A stretch of DNA of 64,000 bases. Origin: Paraburkholderia sp. ZP32-5 (GTDB lineage Bacteria; Pseudomonadota; Gammaproteobacteria; Burkholderiales; Burkholderiaceae). Below are positions 17,524 through 25,881 of the stretch, piece after piece; within the stretch, counting starts at the first letter, position 1, and each line of letters opens with the position of its first letter. The position numbers were made by a program, and so were the translations under genes. The notes beneath the pieces are model-generated. The model did not search any database. It saw only the letters and a list, made by a program, of their open reading frames with translations, and had not been told where the DNA came from. The stretch lies in contig NZ_JAJEJP010000003.1 of the NCBI RefSeq assembly GCF_021390495.1, positions 1,116,001-1,180,000 on the forward strand, written 5' to 3'.

Positions 17524-18417
17524 TCAGATTAGCCCCGCACGATCGAGCACGCCGTCGAGCCGTGCTTCCAGTTCGCGCGTGGCGGGCATCATCGGCAGGC
17601 GATGTTCGTTGGCCGGCAACAGCCCCATGCGCTTCATCATGTATTTGATCGGAATCGGATTCGTGTCGTAGAACACCGATTGATTCAGCTCGAACAGCGC
17701 GAAATGCAGTGCGCGCGCCGCCGCGTAATCGTTGCGCTCGACCGCCTCGACCAGTTCGGCGACCTTGCGCGGCGCGAGATTGCCGACCGCATTCATCAGC
17801 CCGCACGCGCCGACCGCGAGCATCGGAAAGCTCAACTCTTCGAGACCGACGAACACACGCCAGTCGGGACCGAACTCGTCGAGCATGTGCGTGACGAAGC
17901 CCATGTCGTTGACCGCGTGCTTCATGCCGACGAGATTCGGCACGCGCTCGCGAATCGCTTTCACGGTGGCGAGTTCCATGCTGACCGCCGCGCGCCCCGG
18001 AATGTGATAGATCAACAGCGGCTTTTCGGTGCGTGCGCCGATGTCCGCGTAGTACTCGACGAGCCCGCGCTGCGGCGGACGGATGTAGTAAGGCGTGACG
18101 ATCAGCATGCCGTCGACGCCGGCCTTGTCCGCGTGCTCGGTCAGCTCGACCGTTTCCGCATGCGATTGCGAGCCCGTCGCGGCCAGCACCGGCACGCGGC
18201 CCGCCGCGGCTTCGAGCGCGACGTCGACCAGACGATTGCGCTCGGCCACCGTCAGCAGACTCGGCTCGGCGGTCGTGCCGTTCACGAGCACGCCGTGACC
18301 GCCGCTGACGATCTGCCAGTCGACGAGCCGCGCATAGGTTTCGTAGTCGACGGCCTGGTTGCGAAAGGGCGTGACGATCGGCGTGATCGAGCCCTTCAGC
18401 GATGAAATGTCGCGCAT
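17524..18417 (-). CDS. Dihydrodipicolinate synthase (DapA)-family aldolase/lyase
   Basis: Class I pyruvate-type lyase of 297 residues. The Schiff-base lysine is Lys166 in NLVGMKHA, the catalytic Tyr is Tyr137 in LLIYHIPGR, and the GTTAE carboxylate-binding loop is at 47-51. The family makes or splits C-C bonds next to an alpha-keto acid; besides lysine synthesis it includes hydratase-aldolases of aromatic degradation. The ATG at 18417 has AAGGGAAG upstream, and the frame upstream is unsupported. It sits directly after the bicupin gene, so retro-aldol cleavage of a ring-opened product is a reasonable inference. A housekeeping dapA would not be expected in this operon. Confidence 0.85.
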   Translation of the reverse strand: MRDISSLKGSITPIVTPFRNQAVDYETYARLVDWQIVSGGHGVLVNGTTAEPSLLTVAERNRLVDVALEAAAGRVPVLAATGSQSHAETVELTEHADKAGVDGMLIVTPYYIRPPQRGLVEYYADIGARTEKPLLIYHIPGRAAVSMELATVKAIRERVPNLVGMKHAVNDMGFVTHMLDEFGPDWRVFVGLEELSFPMLAVGACGLMNAVGNLAPRKVAELVEAVERNDYAAARALHFALFELNQSVFYDTNPIPIKYMMKRMGLLPANEHRLPMMPATRELEARLDGVLDRAGLI

Positions 18418-18450
18418 GATTGCACTTCCCTTGATGACGATGTGACGATG

Positions 18451-18480
18451 CGTGGTGACGCGTGGTGACGCGTGGTGGCG
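18451..18480. repeat. 10-bp tandem repeat, three copies
   Basis: CGTGGTGACG occurs at 18451-18460 and 18461-18470, and CGTGGTGGCG at 18471-18480. The array fills the gap between the stop of the bicupin gene and the start of the DapA-family gene. Confidence 0.8.
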
Positions 18481-18482
18481 TG

Positions 18483-19610
18483 TTATGCGGCCTTCGCGGC
18501 GTTCGCGCGATTGGTCGAGAAACCGCTTTGCGTGCCGAGCAGCGCCGGCGGCTCCTTCATGCTTTCCTGCCACAGCAACGACTGCATGTAGATGTTCAGC
18601 GGCTGGTCCTGGATGGTCAGCTCGTACACGTAATCGTCGTAGGACGCATGGTTGTGCACGGCCCAGCCGGGCGCCGACAGCATCAGGTCGCCGGCTTTCC
18701 ACTCGTAGCGGTTGCCGGCCACCATGCTGTAGCCCGAGCCCGAGAAGTAGTAGTTGATTGCCGCGGACACGTGGCGATGCGGACGGTCGACGATCTTCGG
18801 CGGACGGATCGTCATCGTCGCGAAGAAGTTCGGCGTGATGCCGTTGGTGCGGCCGGTAGTCGGGTTGTACATCATGTACAGACGCCGGCCGACGTAATCG
18901 CTACCGAGCGCTTCGAGCTTGTCGAGTTCGGCCTTCACCTGCTGCCACGGAAAATGCAGCGGATGCGATTCGATCACCTGCGGATTGATCAGCGTTTCGT
19001 ACGGCATCAACAGTCCGCCGTCTTCGCCGATCGGGAACATACCGAAAGGATTGCGGCGCTTCGGGTCATCGCTTACGTGCGAGCTAACCGTTTCAGTCGG
19101 TGCTTCGAGTTCGACGCCGTACTCGGGCACATACACTTCCATGTGCTGCAGCAACGGCGTATTCGAATAGACGAGGCGCACCTGGATGTCGTCGGTATCG
19201 TTGGTATGCGCATACGCAACGAAGGCCGGATGATTCCACACGTCGTACTGACGGAACGCGATCGTGCGGCCCGCGACGCGCGTCGAGCCGCCGCCGCGAA
19301 TGCAGAAGTTCACCTCGGTCGCGTTGTGGCGCATCGGCTCGGTCGATTCACCGGGCAACAACACTTGCAGCGACACCTGAATGCCAGGCGCGAGCCCAGG
19401 CGAGCCTGCGCGCGCGGACGGATGAACGATCAACGAATGGCGCCGGCCGTCTTGCGGTTTCGGCAGTGAAGCGAGGCGTTCGACTTCGGCGTCGATCGCT
19501 TCGCGGCTGACGATCACCGGGGCCCAGTAGTGGTTGTCGCGGGCACGCTGGCCGGTCTGATCGACGAAGCTCGCTTGCGCGTCGTCGAATTCGCGTCGGA
19601 GGTCATGCAT
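18483..19610 (-). CDS. Bicupin dioxygenase-like protein (gentisate/hydroxynaphthoate dioxygenase superfamily)
   Basis: A 375-residue two-cupin protein resembling gentisate and 1-hydroxy-2-naphthoate 1,2-dioxygenases, which open an aromatic ring with Fe(II) and O2. A complete metal pattern is seen in the second cupin: His278 and His280 (RPHRH) with His319/His321 (WAVHNH). The first cupin keeps only scattered histidines (His95, His127). In characterised gentisate dioxygenases the iron lies in the first cupin, so this arrangement is unusual. GAGGAG lies eight bases before the ATG. It is the promoter-proximal gene of the operon and diverges from the HTH-citrate-synthase-fold gene. Confidence 0.78.
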   Translation of the reverse strand: MHDLRREFDDAQASFVDQTGQRARDNHYWAPVIVSREAIDAEVERLASLPKPQDGRRHSLIVHPSARAGSPGLAPGIQVSLQVLLPGESTEPMRHNATEVNFCIRGGGSTRVAGRTIAFRQYDVWNHPAFVAYAHTNDTDDIQVRLVYSNTPLLQHMEVYVPEYGVELEAPTETVSSHVSDDPKRRNPFGMFPIGEDGGLLMPYETLINPQVIESHPLHFPWQQVKAELDKLEALGSDYVGRRLYMMYNPTTGRTNGITPNFFATMTIRPPKIVDRPHRHVSAAINYYFSGSGYSMVAGNRYEWKAGDLMLSAPGWAVHNHASYDDYVYELTIQDQPLNIYMQSLLWQESMKEPPALLGTQSGFSTNRANAAKAA

Positions 19611-19728
19611 CGGAAAGTCTCCTCAAGGCACCGCTCGCGAAACACGTGGCTTCGCGGCGCAGTGCGGAAATGGAATCGAGGACTGAAAATTACTCTCCGG
19701 CATTTGATCGATCAAGATTGATATTTCA

Positions 19729-19856
19729 AATCAATATAAAAATGCCAAGTGCCTCAAGAGAGCCCGAAAGCCCAGCAAAATCTAGCTTTCATCGGCATTC
19801 TGATAGACTGACGTTCAGTTCGCTCCGGCCTCTGACCATTCCGTTTTATATTGATT
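19729..19856. promoter_or_regulatory. Divergent control region with 13-bp perfect inverted repeat
   Basis: The 257-base gap between the bicupin gene (start 19610) and the regulator-like gene (start 19868) is AT-rich. AATCAATATAAAA at 19729-19741 recurs as its exact reverse complement at 19844-19856. A second, imperfect palindrome, ATTGAT-N7-ATCAAT, spans 19717-19735 and overlaps the first copy. One site lies about 120 bases upstream of the bicupin gene and the other ends 11 bases before the regulator start. That placement fits a shared operator with autoregulation, inferred and not shown. Confidence 0.6.
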
Positions 19857-19867
19857 ACATTGACTGA

Positions 19868-21121
19868 ATGACGACTAAAGATCTGATGACACGCGAGGAA
19901 GTGCTGGCCCGGCTCAATATCAAGCCGGCCACGCTTTATTCGTATGTGAGCCGCGGGTTGATCGGCACCGCGCCGCACGACGACGGGCGCCGCAGCCTGT
20001 ACGTGCGCGCCGACGTCGAGCGGGTGGGTAGCCGCAAGCGCGGGCGCGTGGCAAAGGCCGCATCGGCCGAATCGACGATGCGCTGGGGCGAGCCGGTGCT
20101 GGCCTCGGGTATCACGCACATCACGTCGCAAGGGCCGCTGTATCGCAACCGCTCGGCGGTGGAAATGGCCAAAGCGGGCTCGTCGTTCGAATCGGTGTCT
20201 CAACTGCTGATGACCGGCGTCTGGCAGGACGGTGTCAGCGCATGGGGCGTGCTCGACACGCCGCACGCGGTGCTGCCGCTATTCGACGCGTACGCGGGCA
20301 AGCTCGACGGCGGCGACATTGCGAACCTGCTCGGCATGGTGCCGCTCGCGCTCGGCATGCAGGGGCGCGGCGCGGCGGAAATTTCCGACGGCAGCGCGGT
20401 GCAGGCCGCGCGCCTGGTCATGCAAACGATGGCCGGATGCCTTGGCTTCCTGAGCCGCGAGCGCGCGTTCGTGATGCGCGAGCGCGGCGAGAGCATCGCC
20501 GCTTATCTGCTGCGCGCGGCGGGCGGCAATTGCACGCCCGATGCGGTGTTTGCCGTCAACGGCGCGCTCGACGTGCTCGCCGACAACGAACTCGCTCCGG
20601 CCACGTTCGCGGCGCGGGTCGCGGCGTCGACGAATGCGGATCTGTACAACTGCGTCGCCGCGGGCATCAGTTCGCACGTCGGTTTTTCGACGGGCACCGC
20701 CACGGAGAAGGTCGAAACGCTGCTGTTGCGCGACATCGCCAATCCGGACACCGCGTCGCGTTTGCAGATGGTGCGCGAGGTCGGCGCAAGCCTGTTCGGC
20801 TTCAACCATCCGCTGTATCCGGAAGGCGACGTGCGCGCCAATCTGATTCTCGAACAGGTGCGCGCGCTGCGGCAGGCCACGCCCGATACCGCCGCGACGC
20901 TCGCGTTTCTCGCACTCGCCGAAGAGCGGCTGTCGATGCGTCCGGGCGTCGCGATCGCACTCGTCGTGCTGGCGCGCGCACTCGGGTTGCCCGACGGCAC
21001 CGCGACCGCCGTGTGGATCATCAGCCGTACCGCGGGCTGGGTTGCGCATGTGCTTGAGCAGCGTTCGCAGGCTTTTCTGCTGCGCCCGCGCGCGAAGTAC
21101 ATTGCGGGTTTGCGCATGTAG
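19868..21121 (+). CDS. HTH domain fused to a degenerate citrate synthase fold (putative metabolite-sensing regulator)
   Basis: A 417-residue protein. Residues 5-55 look like a MerR/excisionase-type helix-turn-helix with a short wing (MTREEVLARLNIKPATLYSY, then GRRSLYVRADVE). From about 70 on it follows citrate synthase: GPLYRNRS, LADNELAPATFAARVAAST (near 237-255), ISSHVGFSTG (268-276), GFNHPLYPEGDVRA (311-324) and RTAGWVAHVLEQ (387-398) with a late RPR. The His of the usual ADHE motif is Asn240, and the catalytic Asp of the PNVDFYS motif is Ala362. His270 and His314 remain. Loss of two key residues suggests a ligand sensor rather than an enzyme. No clear Shine-Dalgarno precedes the ATG. It diverges from the bicupin operon, its likely target. 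Confidence 0.85.
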   Translation: MTTKDLMTREEVLARLNIKPATLYSYVSRGLIGTAPHDDGRRSLYVRADVERVGSRKRGRVAKAASAESTMRWGEPVLASGITHITSQGPLYRNRSAVEMAKAGSSFESVSQLLMTGVWQDGVSAWGVLDTPHAVLPLFDAYAGKLDGGDIANLLGMVPLALGMQGRGAAEISDGSAVQAARLVMQTMAGCLGFLSRERAFVMRERGESIAAYLLRAAGGNCTPDAVFAVNGALDVLADNELAPATFAARVAASTNADLYNCVAAGISSHVGFSTGTATEKVETLLLRDIANPDTASRLQMVREVGASLFGFNHPLYPEGDVRANLILEQVRALRQATPDTAATLAFLALAEERLSMRPGVAIALVVLARALGLPDGTATAVWIISRTAGWVAHVLEQRSQAFLLRPRAKYIAGLRM

Positions 21122-21279
21122 TAAAAGCGCTCGCCGGCGAACGCCGCGCGCGCTTCGCGTGAGTGGTTGCGACACGCCGCGGCACGTCGATGAACGCGGC
21201 AACCGGGTGATAGTGTGCGTGCTACCGCGAGGTGGACGCCGGGCACGAATAAGGTGCTGCCGTTACTCGACCTGATCGA

Positions 21280-22251
21280 TCAGCAGACGGAATCCGGAAG
21301 ACTCAACCCCACGCCCTGTTTCAGTGCCTTTTCACGCAGCAACGCGGCCAATGCAAGATCCGCGGCGCCAAGGCCGGTCGGCATCAACGCCGCGGGCCCG
21401 GCAAAGCGGATCGTGCTATCGCGCTGCCTCGCGTCGATCAACGCCGTCAGCGACTGCGGCGCGCCTCCTGTATAAAGCGGCAGATGTTTATCGCGCGCCA
21501 GCGCTTCGTATTGCGCCGGATCGTCGACGGCGAATGTCGCGAAGCCATTTGCCGCCGTCCAGTCGAACGAGCGCCCCAGATCGACCAGCGATACGAAACT
21601 GCCTTCGCTCAACGCCCTTGGATCGCAGCGCAGTCCATTCGGGCTCGATGTCGATGCGCTGGACACGACGATGTCCGCATCCGCAACGCACGCGGTGGCC
21701 GACGCGGCCACCGCGCTCTCGATGCCAGGCGCTGTCAGTTCCGATGCGAAGTCGCGGGCCGTCGCCTCGCGGCGGCTGTACACGGTGGCCCGCGAAAGCG
21801 GGAAAGCGCGCGCGAGCCACTTCGCGTGCGCGCGAGCCTGCATGCCGCAACCGATGAACGCCACGCGCCGGCTATGCGGATCGGCCAGCGTGCGTGCGGC
21901 GATCAACGACACCGCCACGGTGCGCATCAACGTGATCCAACGCGCGTCCATGATGGCTTCGAGCGCCCCGGTCGTTGCGTTGCCGAGCAGCAGCAGCGCG
22001 CTGGTCTGCGCCGCTTCGCCCGGCGCCGCGCCGGCACGCAGCGACAGCCACTTCACACCGGCAATACCGCGCGCCGCGAGCAGCGCGGGAAACGCGATAA
22101 AGCGTGCGCTCGCCGCGGTCTGCATCACCACGCGCGGCGGCGCGATCGTGGTGCCGTCGTGCAACTGCAGCAACGTCGCGCGCACGGCACTTTCGATATC
22201 GTTGCAATCCAGCTCGAGTTCGTCGATATGCGCCGCGTTCAGATAGAGCAT
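21280..22251 (-). CDS. Ornithine cyclodeaminase/mu-crystallin family protein (second of three)
   Basis: A 323-residue member with Arg40 (APPRVV), Lys67 (GVKWLS) and Arg110 (TLMRT) in the expected positions and an NAD-binding VAFIGCGMQARAHAKW segment near 140. It would use NAD(H) to deaminate and cyclise ornithine to proline, or reduce a related imine. It diverges from a pyrroline-5-carboxylate dehydrogenase gene 211 bases away, which supports an ornithine/proline context. The ATG at 22251 gives a normal N-terminus (MLYLNAAHIDELEL), though the Shine-Dalgarno is weak. Longer starts add sequence not expected in the family. Confidence 0.85.
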   Translation of the reverse strand: MLYLNAAHIDELELDCNDIESAVRATLLQLHDGTTIAPPRVVMQTAASARFIAFPALLAARGIAGVKWLSLRAGAAPGEAAQTSALLLLGNATTGALEAIMDARWITLMRTVAVSLIAARTLADPHSRRVAFIGCGMQARAHAKWLARAFPLSRATVYSRREATARDFASELTAPGIESAVAASATACVADADIVVSSASTSSPNGLRCDPRALSEGSFVSLVDLGRSFDWTAANGFATFAVDDPAQYEALARDKHLPLYTGGAPQSLTALIDARQRDSTIRFAGPAALMPTGLGAADLALAALLREKALKQGVGLSLPDSVC

Positions 22252-22462
22252 ACGTGTGCCGTTCACCGCGTAACGTGGTGAGGATAGTAGAACGCGCGAC
22301 TCGCGAGCGCGCATCATCCAGATGCGTCTGTCTCGCGCCTCTTCGCGACAATTCGCCGGTACGCGCGCCACATCGTCTTGCCAGCGCTTTTCGCGGTCGG
22401 CACACTCGGAACGTCATCTGTCCGACGGCATGCGCCAATTCATTTCCGAGGCTCCGCTACCT

Positions 22463-24049
22463 ATGAACGAATCCCCCATTCTGCCGATGCCGGACAATGA
22501 AATCGCGTTGCCGTATGGCGCGGGTTCGCCCGAACGCAATGCGCTGGATCGCGAACTGCGCGCAACCGATGTGATCGAGATTCCGGCTATCGTCGGCGGC
22601 CAGGAAATTTACTCGGGCGATATCGAAGAAGTCCGCTGTCCGCATGACCATGCACGGGTGCTCGCGCGCGTGCATCGCGCGCAGCCGGAGCACGTGAATA
22701 CGGCAATCAGGGCCGCGACCGAAACAAGCCGCGCATGGGCCGCTCTGCCGTGGTGGAGCCGCGCCGCGGTGTTTTCGCGCGCCGCCGCGCTGGTCGGTCA
22801 GCGGCATCGCGCCTCGCTCAACGCCGCCACGATGCTCGGCCAGAGCAAAACGCTCAGCGAGTCCGATCCCGACGCTGCCTGCGAACTGATGGATTTTCTG
22901 CGCTTCAACGCATGGCACGCGCAGCGCATCGCCGGCGAACAGCCGCTTTCCACCAAAAATGCGGGCAATCGCTGCGAATGGCGTCCGCTCGAAGGTTTTG
23001 TCTACGCAGCCTCGCCCTTCAACTTCACCGCGATCGGCGCGAACCTCAGTTGCGGACCGGCGATGATGGGCAACGGCGTGGTGTGGAAACCTTCGCCGAA
23101 ATCGGTGCTCGCCAACTATCGCTTTTTCAGAATCCTGCAGCAGGCAGGCTTGCCCGACGGCGTGATCAATTTCGTTCCTGGCGATGCCGCCGCGATTACC
23201 GATCAGGCCATGTCGTCGCGCGATTTCGCGGGGCTGCACTTCACCGGCTCGTCGTCGGTGTTCAAGGCACTGTGGGCGAAAGCAGGCGCCAATATCGGGC
23301 GTTATCGGTCGTTTCCGCGGCTCGTCGGCGAAACCGGCGGCAAGGACTTCGTACTGGCTCACCCCGGTGCGGACATGGAGCCGATCGCCGAGGGGCTGGT
23401 CCGCGCCGCTTACGAATATCAGGGGCAAAAATGCAGTGCGGCCTCGCGTGCGTATATACCGCGCAGCATGTGGCCCAGGCTGCGCGAGCGGTTGTGCGAC
23501 CGGATCGCCACGCTGGAAGTGGGAGACGTGGCATCGCCCGATACGTTCATGGGCGCATTGATCGACCGCGCGTCGTTCGACCGTATCACGCAGCGCCTTG
23601 CCGCCGCGCGGGAAGATAGTGCGCTCGAAATCGTCGCGGGCGGCACGCATTGCGCGGATACGGGCTATTTCGTCGATCCCGCGCTGATCGTCACGAGAGA
23701 TCCCGATCACGCGCTGCTGCACGACGAGCTGTTCGGCCCCGTGCTCACCGTGTTCGTGTACGAAGACGACGCGTGGGACGACACGCTGCGGCTGATCGAC
23801 CGTACGAGCGCATACGCGCTGACGGGCTCGATCTATTGCCATGACCGCATCGCGCTGATGCAGGCGGAACAGGTGCTAATGCACGCCGCGGGCAATCTGT
23901 ATGTGAACGACAAGCCGACCGGCGCGATGGTCGGTCAACAGCCCTTTGGCGGAGGCCGCGCAAGCGGCACCAACGACAAGGCCGGGTCGTGGATGAATCT
24001 GCTGCGCTGGACCTCGCCGCGCACCGTCAAGGATAACTTTGCGAATTGA
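22463..24049 (+). CDS. L-glutamate gamma-semialdehyde (1-pyrroline-5-carboxylate) dehydrogenase, ALDH4 type
   Basis: Aldehyde dehydrogenase of 528 residues that oxidises glutamate semialdehyde to glutamate with NAD. Catalytic Cys324 (GQKCSAASR) and Glu290 (VGETGGKDF) are present, as is SPFNFTAIGANL (184-195). The C-terminal NDKPTGAMVGQQPFGGGRAS block closely resembles the free-standing mitochondrial ALDH4A1 enzyme rather than the dehydrogenase domain of PutA. It has no proline dehydrogenase domain. The start at 22463 is the first ATG giving a sensible length; longer in-frame starts run into low-complexity sequence. Together with the divergent ornithine-cyclodeaminase-family gene it points to ornithine or proline breakdown. 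Confidence 0.9.
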   Translation: MNESPILPMPDNEIALPYGAGSPERNALDRELRATDVIEIPAIVGGQEIYSGDIEEVRCPHDHARVLARVHRAQPEHVNTAIRAATETSRAWAALPWWSRAAVFSRAAALVGQRHRASLNAATMLGQSKTLSESDPDAACELMDFLRFNAWHAQRIAGEQPLSTKNAGNRCEWRPLEGFVYAASPFNFTAIGANLSCGPAMMGNGVVWKPSPKSVLANYRFFRILQQAGLPDGVINFVPGDAAAITDQAMSSRDFAGLHFTGSSSVFKALWAKAGANIGRYRSFPRLVGETGGKDFVLAHPGADMEPIAEGLVRAAYEYQGQKCSAASRAYIPRSMWPRLRERLCDRIATLEVGDVASPDTFMGALIDRASFDRITQRLAAAREDSALEIVAGGTHCADTGYFVDPALIVTRDPDHALLHDELFGPVLTVFVYEDDAWDDTLRLIDRTSAYALTGSIYCHDRIALMQAEQVLMHAAGNLYVNDKPTGAMVGQQPFGGGRASGTNDKAGSWMNLLRWTSPRTVKDNFAN

Positions 24050-24098
24050 GTGCCGGACGTCGCCGGTGAGGCACGGCCGGCATCGCGCCGCGCCGGAA

Positions 24099-24998
24099 TC
24101 AGCGCGATGCGTTGGCGTTGCGCCGGCCGGCTTGCCACGCGAGTTCGGCAGCCTGCAGCGTTTGCGCGACGAGCGTCGCAATCGTCATCGGTCCGACGCC
24201 GCCGGGAACCGGCGTATAGGCGCTGCAGCGCGCCGCGAGCTGGCTGGGCTCGACGTCGCCGACGCGCCCCGGATGAAACCCCGCATCGACCACGACCGCG
24301 CCCGGTCGGATCCAGCCGCTTTGCACGAAATGCGGTTTGCCGACCGCGGCCACCACGACATCGGCGCGACTTACTTCGCTGTCGAGCGCAATGGTTCTGG
24401 AATGGCACAACGTCACGGTCGCATTCGCATTGACGAGCATTTGCGCCATCGGCCGGCCCAGAATCGGGCTCCGTCCGATCACGACGGCGCGGCGCCCAGT
24501 CAGTTCGATGCCGTACGCTTCGAGCAGCGTCATGATGCCCGCCGGCGTCGCGCTACCGAATGCGGGTTCGCCGAGCGCCATCAGACCGAAGCCCTGGCTC
24601 GTCACGCCATCGACATCCTTGCGCAGCGCGATCCTGTCGAAACACGCGCGCTCGTCGATCTGCTCAGGAACCGGATGCTGAAGCAGAATGCCGTGAACGT
24701 CGGGATCGGCATTCAGTGCATCGATCTCGGCCAGCAGCTGCGCCGTGCTGGTGTGCTGCGGCAATACGATGGCGCGCGAGTCGAGACCCACGCGGCCGCA
24801 TGCGTCGCGTTTCATCCGCACATAGGTTGCCGAAGCCGGATCGTCTCCGACCAGGATCGTCGCGAGAACCGGTGTGCGAAAACCCGGTTCGCGCGCGAGT
24901 TCGCTCGCCTTGCGCGAGAGTTTTTCCATCAGGCGCGCGGCAGTCGCCGTGCCGTCGAGAATGACGGGCTTCGCTGCCGCCGCGATTGCTGTCGTCAT
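24099..24998 (-). CDS. folD: Methylene-tetrahydrofolate dehydrogenase/cyclohydrolase (FolD)
   Basis: Bifunctional folate enzyme of 299 residues converting 5,10-methylene-THF to 10-formyl-THF. The catalytic YxxxK is Tyr59-Lys63 (ATYVRMK), followed by GILLQHPVP (near 109) and KDVDG, and the NADP-site motif [12 protein letters not shown] near 160. GGAGG lies seven bases before the ATG at 24998. It is the last gene of the sarcosine oxidase operon, 22 bases after purU, where it processes methylene-THF formed from sarcosine. It is probably a paralogue of the housekeeping folD. Confidence 0.94.
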   Translation of the reverse strand: MTTAIAAAAKPVILDGTATAARLMEKLSRKASELAREPGFRTPVLATILVGDDPASATYVRMKRDACGRVGLDSRAIVLPQHTSTAQLLAEIDALNADPDVHGILLQHPVPEQIDERACFDRIALRKDVDGVTSQGFGLMALGEPAFGSATPAGIMTLLEAYGIELTGRRAVVIGRSPILGRPMAQMLVNANATVTLCHSRTIALDSEVSRADVVVAAVGKPHFVQSGWIRPGAVVVDAGFHPGRVGDVEPSQLAARCSAYTPVPGGVGPMTIATLVAQTLQAAELAWQAGRRNANASR

Positions 24999-25020
24999 GA
25001 CGACCTCCACGAATCCGGTT

Positions 25021-25881
25021 TCAGTCCGGAAAGACGACGGTTTTCCCCGCATTGACCATCACGCGCGCGGCAAGATGCCACGCCACCGCGCGCGACAGAA
25101 CCCGTCTCTCGATGTCGCGCCCTTTTCTGACCAGCACGTCCGCGCTGTCGATATGCGAGACCCGCTCGACATCCTGCTCGATGATCGGACCTTCGTCGAG
25201 ATCCGACGTCACATAGTGCGCGGTCGCGCCGATCAGCTTCACGCCCCGCGCATACGCCTGATGATACGGTTTCGCACCCTTGAATCCGGGCAGAAACGAA
25301 TGATGGATGTTGATGCAGCGTCCGGACAGGCCGCGGCTCAGATCGTCCGACAGAATCTGCATATAGCGCGCGAGCACCACCAGGTCCACGCGCCGCGCGT
25401 CGACGATGCGCATCAGCGCGGCCTCCTGCTCCAGCTTGTTCGCCGATGTGACCGGCAGATAGTCGAACGGGATCTCACCGAAATCGTGATGACGGTATTC
25501 GTCGCGCGGGTAGTTGGCCACGATACCGACGATATCCATCGGCAGTTCGCCGATGCGCCAGCGGTAAAGCAGATCGGCCAGACAATGATCGAAACGCGAC
25601 ACCATGATCAGCACGCGCTGCCTGACATCGAGCCGGCGCAGCGCCCATTGCATCGAAAACTCGCCCGCCACCGCGGCAAGCCGTTCACGCAGCTCGTTCT
25701 CGCCGTCCGCATCCGGCAGTGTGAATTCGAGGCGCGCGAAAAACATCCGCGTTTCGCCGTCATCATGCTGATGCGCGTTGCGAATATCGCCGCCGTTGTC
25801 GAACAGCGCGCAAGCCACGGCGGCGACGATCCCCGGACGATTGGGACAATGCAAGGTCAACGCATAACGAACTTCGTTCAC
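25021..25881 (-). CDS. purU: Formyltetrahydrofolate deformylase (PurU)
   Basis: A 286-residue enzyme that hydrolyses 10-formyl-THF to THF and formate. An N-terminal ACT domain (about 5-85, starting [18 protein letters not shown]) is followed by a formyl-transferase fold with catalytic Asn191, His193 ([20 protein letters not shown]) and Asp229 (SDLDEGP). It begins with GTG overlapping the soxG stop as GTGA. In sarcosine oxidase operons it recycles THF consumed when the N-methyl group is captured as methylene-THF. Confidence 0.95.
   Translation of the reverse strand: MNEVRYALTLHCPNRPGIVAAVACALFDNGGDIRNAHQHDDGETRMFFARLEFTLPDADGENELRERLAAVAGEFSMQWALRRLDVRQRVLIMVSRFDHCLADLLYRWRIGELPMDIVGIVANYPRDEYRHHDFGEIPFDYLPVTSANKLEQEAALMRIVDARRVDLVVLARYMQILSDDLSRGLSGRCINIHHSFLPGFKGAKPYHQAYARGVKLIGATAHYVTSDLDEGPIIEQDVERVSHIDSADVLVRKGRDIERRVLSRAVAWHLAARVMVNAGKTVVFPD

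Noticed and set aside
17524..18417. Housekeeping dapA of lysine synthesis
   Set aside because: The catalytic residues fit, but the gene sits inside a catabolic-type operon after a dioxygenase-like gene and without lysine or cell-wall genes, so only the family is called.
22457..23842. A 461-codon minus-strand frame
   Set aside because: It is antisense to the pyrroline-5-carboxylate dehydrogenase gene, which has catalytic Cys and Glu motifs in the plus frame.
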